The translations under genes and the position numbers were made by a program. This document shows positions 53,535 to 62,211 of a DNA stretch of 64,000 nt, one piece after another. The first letter of the stretch is position 1. The number at the start of each line of letters is the position of its first letter. Below the pieces are notes generated by a model, which was not told the origin of the DNA, did no database searches, and saw only the letters and a list, made by a program, of their open reading frames with translations. Source of the stretch: JACQAP01 sp035275265 (GTDB taxonomy: Bacteria > Pseudomonadota > Gammaproteobacteria > Burkholderiales > JACQAP01); NCBI GenBank assembly GCA_035275265.1, contig DATENC010000017.1, positions 1 to 64,000 of the forward strand. The letters are read 5' to 3'.

Positions 53535-54667
53535 ACCCATCGATCGCAACGAAGTTTATTGCTGCGGCTATCACGTCGGTCGTCGCACTCTCGGGTTGTT
53601 CCAGCAAACTCATTGAAGGCAAGAAGATCGACTACAAGTCGGCGGGCAAGGTAAACCCGCTCGCGGTGCCGCCTGATCTGAGCGCACCGCCGACCAGCGA
53701 TCGATACACCATCCCCGAAACCGCGGCCGGTTCGGCGACCTACTCGGAGTATTCCGAAGAACAGGGCGCTCGCCAAACGGGGACGACCGCCGCCGCAGTC
53801 CTGCCTGCTGCATCGGAAGGAATGCATATTGAACGCGGCGGCAGCCAGCGCTGGCTGGTGGTGGAAGCGGATGCGGAGACCTTGTGGCCGACGATCAGAG
53901 AGTTCTGGCAGGACACTGGATTCCTGATCGACAGGGAACTACCCGACATCGGCATCATGGAGACGGGATGGGCCGAAAACCGCGCCAAAATACCCCAAGG
54001 TGGCCTGCGCAAGTTGCTCAGCAAGGTGATTGACCAGGCCTATTCGTACCCCGAGCGGGACAAATTCCGCACGCGCCTGGAGCGTGGCGAGGAATCCGGC
54101 ACGACCGAAATCTACATCAGCCATCGCGGCGCGTACCAGGTCCTAACCGGTGACGTACACAAGGGCGAGCAGGTGAAATGGCAGATGCGCCCCACCGACC
54201 CCGAGCTCGAGGCGGAGATGTTGTCGCGGCTGATGCGCAGGCTGGGTGCAAAGGAAGAGCAGGTCCAGGCGCAAGCGCCGGTCGAGGCACCAAAGGCGCA
54301 GTTGATGAAGAATGGCGAGTTTCCCGAGACCCTCATGCTGCCCGACAGTTTCGATCGCGCCTGGCGACGCGTGGGTTTGGCGCTCGACCGCGTTGGCTTT
54401 ACGGTCGAGGATCGCGACCGCTCGAAAGGCCTCTATTATGTGCGTTACCTGGATCCGGACATCGACGGCAAGGGCAAATCCGGAAGCGGTTGGTCCCGGC
54501 TGGCGTTCTGGCGTAGCGACGACAGCAAGAAGGATGAGCAGTACCGGATCAGCGTGGCCAATGCGGACGATGGCAGCGAGGTAACGGTGCAGAGCGCCGA
54601 AGGCGCGAGTACGAAATCCCCCACCGCGGGGCGCATTCTTGCGCTGCTGCAGAACGAACTGAAGTGA
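53531..54667 (+). CDS. bamC: Outer membrane protein assembly factor BamC
   Basis: Lipoprotein component of the BAM complex. Lipobox VVALSGC near residue 22, then a proline-rich unstructured stretch (NPLAVPPDLSAPPTSDRYT), and two helix-grip domains (GSQRWLVVEADAETLWPTIREFW and LPDSFDRAWRRVGLALDRVGFTVEDRDRSKGLYYVRY). 378 residues, somewhat longer than E. coli BamC. ATGA overlap with dapA. Confidence 0.93.
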   Translation: MNPSIATKFIAAAITSVVALSGCSSKLIEGKKIDYKSAGKVNPLAVPPDLSAPPTSDRYTIPETAAGSATYSEYSEEQGARQTGTTAAAVLPAASEGMHIERGGSQRWLVVEADAETLWPTIREFWQDTGFLIDRELPDIGIMETGWAENRAKIPQGGLRKLLSKVIDQAYSYPERDKFRTRLERGEESGTTEIYISHRGAYQVLTGDVHKGEQVKWQMRPTDPELEAEMLSRLMRRLGAKEEQVQAQAPVEAPKAQLMKNGEFPETLMLPDSFDRAWRRVGLALDRVGFTVEDRDRSKGLYYVRYLDPDIDGKGKSGSGWSRLAFWRSDDSKKDEQYRISVANADDGSEVTVQSAEGASTKSPTAGRILALLQNELK

Positions 54668-54709
54668 ATCCGACGCGATGACATTGGCGACGCCGACGTG
54701 AGCGGCGCG

Positions 54710-55477
54710 ATGCGCTTCGCGTTGCTGGGCAGCGGCAGTCGGGGCAATGCCCTGGTCGTCGAGGCCGGTTCTACGCGGATCTTGCTCGACTGTGGATTTG
54801 GGCTGGGTGAAACGAGCGCCCGTCTAGGCCGACTTGGGCTTACTCCCGAAGATCTGTCCGCCGTCGTCGTCACCCACGAGCACGACGACCATATCGGCGG
54901 TGTCGCGCGTCTGGCGCGCCGGCATTCGATTCCTGTATGGCTAACCCACGGCACGCTGACCGGCTTCGACGCGCTCTTTGCCGGCGTCGATGACCTTCAC
55001 GTCATCGACAACTACGGTAGCTTTTCGGTCGGGGATCTTCAGGTCGAACCGTTCCCGGTGCCGCACGATGCGCGCGAACCGGCGCAGTACGTATTTGGCG
55101 ATGGCTCACGCAGGCTCGGCGTGCTCACGGACACCGGTTGTTCTACGCTGCACATCGAGGCCATGCTGTCGGGCTGCGATGCCCTGGTACTGGAATGCAA
55201 TCACGATCCCGGAATGCTGCAGGTAAGCAGCTATCCGCAGAAGTTGCGTGAACGTATTGCCGGGCGCTACGGCCACCTCGACAACGGGGCGGCGGCGGGC
55301 CTGCTGGCGCGCTTGGACACGGGCCGCCTTAAACATCTGGTGGCTGCACACTTGAGTCAGGAGAATAACCGGCCGGAACTGGCGCGCGCCGCGCTCGCGG
55401 GCGCAATTGGCTGCGATCCGGGATGGGTCGAAGTCGCTGATCAGGACACGGGGTTGGGGTGGCGCGCGATCAGTTGA
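54710..55477 (+). CDS. MBL-fold metallohydrolase (YycJ/WalJ-like)
   Basis: 255 residues with RFALLGSGSRGNALVVEAG, the zinc motif VVVTHEHDDHIGGVARL, VPHDAREPAQYVF and ALVLECNHDPGML, matching the YycJ/WalJ group of beta-lactamase-fold nucleases or phosphoesterases. In Gram-negatives the function is uncertain. ATG 54710 fits the family; a GTG four codons earlier is possible. It ends before a strong terminator. Confidence 0.88.
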   Translation: MRFALLGSGSRGNALVVEAGSTRILLDCGFGLGETSARLGRLGLTPEDLSAVVVTHEHDDHIGGVARLARRHSIPVWLTHGTLTGFDALFAGVDDLHVIDNYGSFSVGDLQVEPFPVPHDAREPAQYVFGDGSRRLGVLTDTGCSTLHIEAMLSGCDALVLECNHDPGMLQVSSYPQKLRERIAGRYGHLDNGAAAGLLARLDTGRLKHLVAAHLSQENNRPELARAALAGAIGCDPGWVEVADQDTGLGWRAIS

Positions 55478-55510
55478 CGCTGCTAGAAGACTCTGCCGCT
55501 AACAAAACAA

Positions 55511-55535
55511 AAAAGCCGGTCGCAGACCGGCTTTT
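55511..55535. terminator. Intrinsic terminator, usable on both strands
   Basis: An 11-bp perfect stem (AAAAGCCGGTC with its complement) around a GCA loop gives A-rich and T-rich flanks on the two sides. It can end the methyltransferase-dapA-bamC-MBL transcript on the plus strand and the conserved hypothetical gene on the minus strand. Confidence 0.9.
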
Positions 55536-55614
55536 CTTCACTGCGGCGGGCGAGACTACGTGTCATGCATAGGCTCGCCGGATGGCCGACAGATTCAAAC
55601 TACAGATGGCGTAC

Positions 55615-56112
55615 TCAAAGGCCGATTGTGGTCGGGGGGGCCGTCGGGAAAGATGCTTCCCAGATTTCTTCGAAGCGCTCCGCAAGCACGTGGGTCCCTA
55701 TCGGGTCATCCAGCGCGAGCAATCCGCGCATCTCGTCGAAGTGAAAGCGGTGCACGAAGCAGTGGTCGTCCACGACCGTAAAGGGGTCGTAGACCGCTTT
55801 TGCGTTGGGGTGGGTTTCATGGATGCTGATTACGTCGCTGTGCAGGCGCAATAGATTCAGGATACGAGGACAATTGCGGTCGATCGTCTGTGGTTCGTGC
55901 ACCACGATCTGGAGCCGGTTGCGCCGGCTGGCGCGCAGAAACCGGCGCAGCAGATCGAAACGTTGTGGCGAATTGTATCCCCGACCGAGCGTGTGCTCGA
56001 AGATGCGGATGGCGCGCTGCGCCTTCGCCAGCACGGTATCCAGGGCGGCTTCGTGTTCGGCATTACCGAGCAGGGAAGTGTGTTGCGGCGTGGCGTTGTC
56101 GGCCATGTGCAT
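55615..56112 (-). CDS. Conserved hypothetical protein, possible degenerate phospholipase D-like fold
   Basis: 165 residues, no signal peptide or membrane segment. The opening NAEHEAALDTVLAKAQRAIRIFEHTLG and the end HRFHFDEMRGLLALDDPIGTHVLAERFEEIWE recall one half of a PLD-fold nuclease, but no HKD motif is present. It follows the ribosomal oxygenase gene by 2 bp and is likely in the same message. Function unknown; the fold suggestion is tentative. Confidence 0.7.
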   Translation of the reverse strand: MHMADNATPQHTSLLGNAEHEAALDTVLAKAQRAIRIFEHTLGRGYNSPQRFDLLRRFLRASRRNRLQIVVHEPQTIDRNCPRILNLLRLHSDVISIHETHPNAKAVYDPFTVVDDHCFVHRFHFDEMRGLLALDDPIGTHVLAERFEEIWEASFPTAPPTTIGL

Positions 56113-56114
56113 GC

Positions 56115-57254
56115 TCAAATTGCGGTCGCGTGGGTCGCCATCAAAATATAACCGCTGCGATACCACCGGTAAAGTACTTCCGCGGTCGCGCCCGATCGCG
56201 GAACCTTGCGGCCGCTCAGCAGGCGTGTATCCGCGAGCGCTCGCAACGGCCGCGCCTGTCTGGCGTCGATCGCAAGCGACTCTCCATTGATGAATAGCCT
56301 GGACCCGGTGTAGAGCATCTGCGTGGGCAACGCCAGTTCCAGCCCACGGCTGCGCGCACCACGCAGGAACGCTTTCAGCGCAAGCGGACTGCGCGGCGGC
56401 GAGAACAGGACGTGCGGCTTTGGCTCGGTCAGGTAGGTGCCAAGAAAATCGACGACATCGCCACGGTCCCAGCGAATGCTTCCGAGCGTGCGCTGTACCT
56501 GCGCGACCATCGATGCACCGATTCGCGCGGGATTAGCTTGCGTTGCCAGGCCGGGGTCCCGATAGCGACCGGATGGATTCAGGTGTTCTTCCAGGAAAAT
56601 CAGGAATTGCGACACCAGTTCCTGATGAGACGGCGCGCGAAACCCGATCGAATATGTGAAGCAGGTATCGACCGCAACGCCCTGATGGGCAAATCCGGGT
56701 GGCAGATAGAGCATATCTCCCGGTCCGAGCACGCTCTCGCCCTGCGGCACAAAGCGCTTGAGGATTTTCAGCGGCGCATCGTCCAGCAGCATCAAGTCGT
56801 CCTGCCGGCCAACCTTCCAGAGTCGTTGCCCCGAACCTTGCAGCAGGAAAACGTCGTAAGAGTCGAAATGCGGCCCTACCCCGCCGCCGGGCGGCGCGTA
56901 ACTCACCATCAGATCGTCCAGGCGGATATGAGGAATGAAATCGAAGCGGGACAGGAGTTTCCGTGCGGCGGGGAGCACGAGATTCACTCCCTGGACCAGA
57001 AGTGTCCAGTTGCGCCGTGGCAGGCTGGAAAGGTACCTGCGGGCGAACGGGCCGTGTTCGACGGTCCAGCGCCGGCCTGCACGCAACACCAGCCGTGTTT
57101 CGCAATCGTCGCGACCGGCGAGTTCGACTAGATCGCGCCAATCGACCACGCCCTCGAATCCCGGAATCGCGTTACGTACCAGCAACGGATTCTTCTGCCA
57201 ATGGCGGCGCAGGAAGGACGAGGCAGACATGCCGCCGAGTAGTGGGATTTTCAC
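56115..57254 (-). CDS. roxA: JmjC-type ribosomal oxygenase (ribosomal protein L16 arginine hydroxylase-like)
   Basis: Fe(II)/2-oxoglutarate oxygenase of the YcfD/RoxA family, which hydroxylates an arginine of ribosomal protein L16. Markers: FLRRHWQKNPLLVRNAI, SYAPPGGGVGPHFDSYDVFLLQ with the Fe ligands His and Asp, GDMLYLPPGFAHQGVAVD with the second His, and a winged-helix-like C-terminal region. 379 residues, the expected size. Start is GTG at 57254. Confidence 0.92.
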   Translation of the reverse strand: MKIPLLGGMSASSFLRRHWQKNPLLVRNAIPGFEGVVDWRDLVELAGRDDCETRLVLRAGRRWTVEHGPFARRYLSSLPRRNWTLLVQGVNLVLPAARKLLSRFDFIPHIRLDDLMVSYAPPGGGVGPHFDSYDVFLLQGSGQRLWKVGRQDDLMLLDDAPLKILKRFVPQGESVLGPGDMLYLPPGFAHQGVAVDTCFTYSIGFRAPSHQELVSQFLIFLEEHLNPSGRYRDPGLATQANPARIGASMVAQVQRTLGSIRWDRGDVVDFLGTYLTEPKPHVLFSPPRSPLALKAFLRGARSRGLELALPTQMLYTGSRLFINGESLAIDARQARPLRALADTRLLSGRKVPRSGATAEVLYRWYRSGYILMATHATAI

Positions 57255-57295
57255 GACGAGGATTCTATCTTTGTCGGTGAATCATCGTCGCGGCA

Positions 57296-57327
57296 TTGAC
57301 AATCGTATTTTTGAAATCGGTTAAAAT
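57296..57327 (+). promoter_or_regulatory. Predicted sigma-70 promoter of bcp
   Basis: TTGACA (57296-57301) and a -10-like TTAAAAT (57321-57327) are separated by 19 bp. The downstream bcp ATG is 28 bp away. The string ATCGGTTAAAATC also occurs just upstream of dapA (about 52588-52600). Confidence 0.45.
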
Positions 57328-57354
57328 CCGCCTTGTGCCTTACCGGAGTTGCTT

Positions 57355-57819
57355 ATGCTGAAAGTCGGTCAATCCGCACCCACCTTCGATCTGCCCGACG
57401 CCGATTTGAACGTGGTGAGCCTCGATGGCTACAAGGGCACAAACGTGGTTCTGTATTTCTACCCGAAGGACGACACGCCGGGCTGCACCATCGAAGCCAT
57501 AGATTTCAGCGAACTGCAGGATGCGTTCCTGGGTGTCGATACCGTGGTGCTGGGGATTAGCATGGACGATTGCATGAGCCACGGTTCTTTTCGCGACAAG
57601 CACGGGCTGGCAGTCCAATTGCTGGCGGATGCCGAGGGCGAAGTCTGCGCGAAGTACGGCGTGCTGCACGATAAAGACGTGAACGGCAAGGGCAAAAAGC
57701 GCTGCATTGTCCGCTCCACCTTCGTGATCGACAAAAAGGGTTTCGTGCGCCATGCCCTCTATGGCGTCAACGCCCGCGGCCACGCTGCTGAAGTCCTGAA
57801 CCTCGTCAAGGAGCTATAG
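57355..57819 (+). CDS. bcp: Thiol peroxidase Bcp (peroxiredoxin)
   Basis: Peroxiredoxin reducing hydroperoxides with thioredoxin. Motifs: FDLPDADLNVVSLDGYKG, VLYFYPKDDTPGCTIEAIDF with the peroxidatic Cys; the position five residues on is Ile-Asp rather than a second Cys, so it may work as a 1-Cys type or with a distant resolving Cys. RSTFVIDKKGFVRHALYGV closes the fold. 154 residues; the ATG 57355 has GGAG 7 bp upstream. Confidence 0.95.
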   Translation: MLKVGQSAPTFDLPDADLNVVSLDGYKGTNVVLYFYPKDDTPGCTIEAIDFSELQDAFLGVDTVVLGISMDDCMSHGSFRDKHGLAVQLLADAEGEVCAKYGVLHDKDVNGKGKKRCIVRSTFVIDKKGFVRHALYGVNARGHAAEVLNLVKEL

Positions 57820-57824
57820 CAAGC

Positions 57825-58304
57825 ATGCAGATTGGCAAGGACACTGTGGTGTCCCTCAACTATGAACTATTCGATACCGCGGGTACGATCGTCGAAAAAA
57901 CTCAGGCCCCGATTACTTATCTACACGGGGGCTACGACGGCATTTTCCCGATGGTGGAAAGCGCGCTGCATGGCAAGGGCGTTGGCGATACCTGCGAGGT
58001 CCGCCTCGAGCCGGATGAGGCGTTTGGCGAGTATGACGCGGGTATGGTTCGCGTCGAACCGCGCAAACTGTTCCCGGAAAACATCACGGTGGGTATGCAG
58101 TTCGAAGGCGCCGTGGAAGACTCCGACCGGTACAAGCTCTATACGGTTACCGAGATAGCCGACGACAAAGTGGTGGTAGACGGCAACCATCCGCTGGCAG
58201 GGCAGACGCTGGTATTTTCCTGCACCGTGACCGAAGTACGCGCCGCGACCGACGAAGAACTGCACCACGGCCACGTACATGGTCCCGAGGGGCACCACCA
58301 TTAG
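57825..58304 (+). CDS. SlyD-like FKBP-type peptidyl-prolyl isomerase
   Basis: 159 residues with the FKBP half-motif NYELFDTAGTIVE, YLHGGYDGIFPMVESALHGKGVGD, an inserted IF domain (PDEAFGEYDAG to VVDGNHPLAG) and NHPLAGQTLVFSCTV. The His-rich tail HHGHVHGPEGHHH resembles the metal-binding tail of SlyD and could bind nickel or other metals. It follows bcp after 5 bp, in one operon. Confidence 0.92.
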   Translation: MQIGKDTVVSLNYELFDTAGTIVEKTQAPITYLHGGYDGIFPMVESALHGKGVGDTCEVRLEPDEAFGEYDAGMVRVEPRKLFPENITVGMQFEGAVEDSDRYKLYTVTEIADDKVVVDGNHPLAGQTLVFSCTVTEVRAATDEELHHGHVHGPEGHHH

Positions 58305-58324
58305 CCAATCAAAAATGCTTGCTG

Positions 58325-59134
58325 TTAGTTCCCGCGCTTGCCGGTGAGGATGTGGATCATCGGCTCGTAAGCGCTCTCCTGTGAGAAACGCCAACTGGCG
58401 ACGATCAGTGCTGCCAGGGTAAAACCGGCGAGCACTGCAAGATCCATCGCAAGCGGGAAATCCGCCCCCATGCCGGATGACAGAACGCCGAGCGTGGCGT
58501 GCTTCAGCAGGTCGACGCCGTAAGTGTAGGGGTTGGCCAATGCCACCACCTTGAGCAGCGCCGGCAACTGGTTCACCGGGTAGAGCGAGCCGGACAGGAA
58601 AAACACCGGGAAGATCACGAAATTCATTATTGCTGCGAAGTTGTCGAGTGTCCTGGTGAACGCGGCCACCAGCATTCCGATTCCCGCGCACGCCAGCGAC
58701 GTTGCTATCAACCCGATCGCCAGGATGCCGAACCGCGTTTCCTGTCCCACGTATCCAAGCAAAGCGAGCACGACCAGCAGCAGCAGCGCTTGGAGGATCG
58801 CCGCCAGCGCCGCAGCCAGCATTTTGCCGATGACGATCCAGTAGTGTGCAAACGGCGCGACGATCAACATGCGCATCACGCCGGATTCTTTGTCGTACAC
58901 GACCGTTAGCGCCGCCAGCATCGCGCCGAACAACATGGTCATGCCCAGCACGCCCGGAACCAGGAACTGCTGGTAACTCAGACCGCTCGCCTGGCCGAGC
59001 ACGGCACCAAACCCGGCTCCGATCACGAACAGCCAGATCAGCGGCCGTACCATTGCTGCAACCAGTCTGGTGCGCTGGCGGAACATGCGCACCACTTCGC
59101 GCTCCAGCACCGCATAGACAGGCCTCCAGGGCAT
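58325..59134 (-). CDS. ABC-2 type transporter permease (PQQ-linked)
   Basis: 269 residues with about six hydrophobic segments and the ABC-2 pattern PLIWLFVIGAGFGAVLG, FLVPGVLGMTMLFGAMLAAL and FPVFFLSGSLYPVNQLP. Such permeases are repeatedly found beside PQQ dehydrogenase or pqq genes. It follows the ATPase gene with a 2-bp gap. Substrate unknown; export of PQQ or of an alcohol-related compound is speculation from context. Confidence 0.9.
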   Translation of the reverse strand: MPWRPVYAVLEREVVRMFRQRTRLVAAMVRPLIWLFVIGAGFGAVLGQASGLSYQQFLVPGVLGMTMLFGAMLAALTVVYDKESGVMRMLIVAPFAHYWIVIGKMLAAALAAILQALLLLVVLALLGYVGQETRFGILAIGLIATSLACAGIGMLVAAFTRTLDNFAAIMNFVIFPVFFLSGSLYPVNQLPALLKVVALANPYTYGVDLLKHATLGVLSSGMGADFPLAMDLAVLAGFTLAALIVASWRFSQESAYEPMIHILTGKRGN

Positions 59135-59136
59135 CT

Positions 59137-60069
59137 TCAGATCTTCCCTTCTGCGATCCACAGAAACACATCGTTCAGGTTCGGCCGGCGCCAGCGCAGC
59201 GCCTTGATTTGCGCGCCCAGTTCTCCCTGCAGCCGTGCCAGGGGCGTCACATCCTCTTCCGGGTATCGAAACTGTGCGACTTCGCCATCTCTGAGACAAG
59301 GGCCCAACTTCGAGGCAAGCCGTTTGGAAAGCGCGTCGATGTCCCGGCCTTCGATCTCCACGATATGCCTACCCAGGCTTTCGACCAGTTGCTGCGGCGG
59401 ACCGGATTGCACGAGCTTGCCGCTCTTGATGAATGCCACGCGATCGCAACTATCGGCTTCCTCAAGATAGTGCGTGGTAAGCAAGACGGTCATTCCGGTG
59501 CGGGCGCGCAGCCTGTCGATGAAACGCCAGATGTTGCGCCGGTTGGGCAGGTCGAGGCCGATGGTGGGTTCGTCGAGGAACAGGATGCTGGGGTGGTGGA
59601 TCATTCCGCGCAAGATGTCGAGCGCACGGCGCATGCCGCCCGAGAGGGACCCCACGGGCCGATTGCTCTTGTCGGCTAGGCCGAACAATTCGAGCAACTC
59701 CGCGGAACGCTCGCGGATGACCGCTGGCGTCAGGTTGTAGAGAAGGCCGGCAAATCGCAGATTTTCCGCAATGGTGAGCGAGCGATCCAGCGCCGAGTCC
59801 TGGAAGACCAGTCCGATTGCGGCGCGGACCTTCACTGCCTGCTCAACCACATCATGGCCGGCGACGCGGGCCGTTCCGCTGCTGGGGCGGATCAGCGTCG
59901 CCAGCATATGGATGGTGGAAGTCTTGCCCGAGCCGTTTGGACCGAGCAATCCGAAGAACTGGCCTGAGGGAATGTCGAGATCGAGACCGTCGACCGCGAC
60001 CAGCTGGCCGTAGCGCTTCACGAGCCCGCTGGCGCGCACGGCGAGCAGCGAGTCAGCCGCCTGATTCAT
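59137..60069 (-). CDS. ABC transporter ATP-binding protein (PQQ-linked)
   Basis: 310 residues with an intact Walker A (GPNGSGKTS), Q loop, signature LSGGMRR, Walker B SILFLDEPTIGLD and H-loop TTHYLEEAD, as in DrrA-type drug exporter ATPases, plus a C-terminal ~70-residue extension. It lies 16 bp downstream of pqqE and upstream of the permease, so ATPase and permease form the tail of the pqq operon. Confidence 0.93.
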   Translation of the reverse strand: MNQAADSLLAVRASGLVKRYGQLVAVDGLDLDIPSGQFFGLLGPNGSGKTSTIHMLATLIRPSSGTARVAGHDVVEQAVKVRAAIGLVFQDSALDRSLTIAENLRFAGLLYNLTPAVIRERSAELLELFGLADKSNRPVGSLSGGMRRALDILRGMIHHPSILFLDEPTIGLDLPNRRNIWRFIDRLRARTGMTVLLTTHYLEEADSCDRVAFIKSGKLVQSGPPQQLVESLGRHIVEIEGRDIDALSKRLASKLGPCLRDGEVAQFRYPEEDVTPLARLQGELGAQIKALRWRRPNLNDVFLWIAEGKI

Positions 60070-60085
60070 GAAACAGAAGTTTCTA

Positions 60086-61231
60086 TCAGGCCGGCGTTTT
60101 ACTCAAGGCACGCGAATTCTTGTCGTCGCGGAACAGGATCGGCTTCACCTCGACCGCTGGCGCCGGTTTCTGCGCCTTGTCCACTGCGTCGGTCACCAGG
60201 TGATGATGAGGGGACAGGTCGCATACCGGATCGGCATTGGTGGCATCGCCGGTGAGCATGTAGGCCTGGCAGCGGCAGCCGCCAAAATCCTTGGCCTTTT
60301 CCGGACAGGTTCGACACGGCTCCTTCATCCACGCATCGCCACGGAAGGCATTGAAGCCGGGGGAGTCGTACCAGATCGAGCGCAGGTCGTGGTCGCGCAC
60401 GCTGGGGAAGGTCAGGCCCGGTAGCTGGCGTGCTTCGTGACAAGGCAGCGCGAGCCCATCGGCGGTGATGGTGAGGAAAACCGAGCCCCAGCCGTTCATG
60501 CACGCTTTCGGGCGGTTTTCGTAGTAATCCGGAACCACGAAGAAAATCCGCATCTTGTTGCCGACGCGTTCGCGAAATTTGTTCGTGACTTCCTCGGCCC
60601 GCTGCAATTGTTCGCGGGTCGGGAGCAGTTGATTCCGGTTCACGTAAGCCCACCCATAGTACTGGGTGTTGGCGAGCTCCACGTACTCCGCCTCCATCGC
60701 CTCCGCCATCTCCAGGATCTGTTGCACATGGTCGATGTTGTGCCGGTGAAGCACGCAGTTCAGCACCATGGGGTAGTCGTGTTTCTTGATCAGCTTTGCC
60801 ACTTTCTGCTTGAGATCGAAAGTGCGCGTGCTCGACAGAAAATCGTTCAGTTCCTTGGTCGAGTCCTGGAAGGAGAGCTGGATGTGATCCAGGCCACCCT
60901 CCTTGAAAGCGCTGATGCGTTTTTCGTTGAGCCCAACGCCGGAAGTGATCAGGTTGGAGTAGTAGCCGAGCTTGCGTGCTTCCGCGACCATGATCTCGAG
61001 GTCATCGCGCACGAGCGGCTCGCCGCCGGAAAAGCCCAGTTGCGTTGCGCCGATTTCACGGCCTTGGCGCAGCACTCGCAACCAGTCTTCCGTCGAGAGC
61101 TCCTGGCCGTAAGACGTGTAGTCCACCGGGTTGTAGCAGAACACGCAGTGCAAAGGGCACTTGTACGTGATCTCCGCCAGCAGCCAGAGCGGGCTACCCG
61201 GTTTGTTTGGGGCGGATCCAGCCTTTTCCAT
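60086..61231 (-). CDS. pqqE: PqqA peptide cyclase PqqE (radical SAM/SPASM)
   Basis: PqqE forms the carbon-carbon bond between Glu and Tyr in PqqA. The radical SAM cluster motif CPLHCVFC (Cys25, Cys29, Cys32) and the SAM-binding LGFSGGEPLVR are intact. The C-terminal SPASM region has the Cys-rich segments CMNGWGS, CHEARQLPG, CRTCPEKAKDFGGCRC. 381 residues. Start overlaps the end of pqqD by 38 bp. Confidence 0.96.
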   Translation of the reverse strand: MEKAGSAPNKPGSPLWLLAEITYKCPLHCVFCYNPVDYTSYGQELSTEDWLRVLRQGREIGATQLGFSGGEPLVRDDLEIMVAEARKLGYYSNLITSGVGLNEKRISAFKEGGLDHIQLSFQDSTKELNDFLSSTRTFDLKQKVAKLIKKHDYPMVLNCVLHRHNIDHVQQILEMAEAMEAEYVELANTQYYGWAYVNRNQLLPTREQLQRAEEVTNKFRERVGNKMRIFFVVPDYYENRPKACMNGWGSVFLTITADGLALPCHEARQLPGLTFPSVRDHDLRSIWYDSPGFNAFRGDAWMKEPCRTCPEKAKDFGGCRCQAYMLTGDATNADPVCDLSPHHHLVTDAVDKAQKPAPAVEVKPILFRDDKNSRALSKTPA

Positions 61232-61487
61232 GTACGTGCTCCAGAAAACCGATGACGTCCCCTCTCAGGTCCGTACCGGGAAATGCGTTATGCAAATCTT
61301 CGACGATTGCGCGCACGCTGGATTTGCCGTCGATTCGCTTCATGATTTCTCCGGCGCTGCCCGGCAACTTGACCATGCCTTCCGGATAGAGCAGGACGAA
61401 ACCCTGTTGTGCCGGCTCCCATTGGAAACGGAAATGGCGCTGAAGTTCGAAAACAGTATCGTCCGTGAATGTCGCGGCATCAGACAT
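61194..61487 (-). CDS. pqqD: PQQ biosynthesis peptide chaperone PqqD
   Basis: Small chaperone that delivers PqqA to PqqE. 97 residues with the pattern FRFQWEPAQQGFVLLYPEGMVKL and AGEIMKRIDGKSSVRAIVEDL, typical of PqqD. The start at 61487 overlaps pqqC by 8 bp, and its 3' end overlaps pqqE by 38 bp. Confidence 0.95.
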   Translation of the reverse strand: MSDAATFTDDTVFELQRHFRFQWEPAQQGFVLLYPEGMVKLPGSAGEIMKRIDGKSSVRAIVEDLHNAFPGTDLRGDVIGFLEHVHGKGWIRPKQTG

Positions 61488-62199
61488 ATCGGGTCTCGCC
61501 GATCCCGTAGTTGATCTGCATCGAGTCGAGCATGCTCCACAGCACGTCGAGCTTGAACTGCAAGATACCCAGTGCACGTTCCTGTTCTTCGCGGGTCTTG
61601 AAATAGTCGAGCGTCACCTTGAGTCCGTGCTCGACGTCGCGGCGCGCTTCCGACAGGCGCTTGCGGAAATAGGCATAGCCCTCGGGCTCGATCCAGGGAT
61701 AGTGCTGCGGCCAGTTCTCAAGGCGCTTCTTGTGGATCTCGGGCGCAAACAATTCCGTCAGCGACGAACACGCGGCCTCCTGCCATGGCGCGCGCCGGGC
61801 GAAGTTGACGTAGGCGTCCACCGCGAAGCGCACGCCGGGCAGCACGTGCCTGAGCGAAGTAATCTCTTCGCGTTTTAGCCCGCATGCCTCGCCCAGGCGC
61901 AGCCATGCTTCGATGCCACCTTCCTGTCCCTCGACGCCGTCGTGATCGATGATGCGCTGAATCCACTTGCGGCGTTGTTCGCGGTCCGTCATGTTGGAGA
62001 GCACCGCTGCATCCTTGATCGGGATGCTGATCTGGTAGTAGAAGCGGTTATAAACCCAGCCCTGCACCTGCTCCCGGGTGAACTTGCCGCTGTTCATCGC
62101 GATGTGGAACGGGTGATGAATGTGGTAGCGGTTGCCCTTGGCGCGCAATTGCCTTTCGAACTCGTCTTTGCTCCACGGCAGATTTTCGGCTGCGCCCAT
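61480..62199 (-). CDS. pqqC: Pyrroloquinoline-quinone synthase PqqC
   Basis: Cofactor-free oxidase that performs the final ring closure and eight-electron oxidation giving PQQ. Helical bundle with HIHHPFHIAMNSGKFTREQV, GWVYNRFYYQISIPIKDAA, ITSLRHVLPGVRFAVDAYV and PEGYAYFRKRLSEARRDVEHGL. 239 residues, normal. Twelve bp after pqqB. Confidence 0.97.
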   Translation of the reverse strand: MGAAENLPWSKDEFERQLRAKGNRYHIHHPFHIAMNSGKFTREQVQGWVYNRFYYQISIPIKDAAVLSNMTDREQRRKWIQRIIDHDGVEGQEGGIEAWLRLGEACGLKREEITSLRHVLPGVRFAVDAYVNFARRAPWQEAACSSLTELFAPEIHKKRLENWPQHYPWIEPEGYAYFRKRLSEARRDVEHGLKVTLDYFKTREEQERALGILQFKLDVLWSMLDSMQINYGIGETRYV

Positions 62200-62211
62200 G
62201 CAGGCTCCAGT

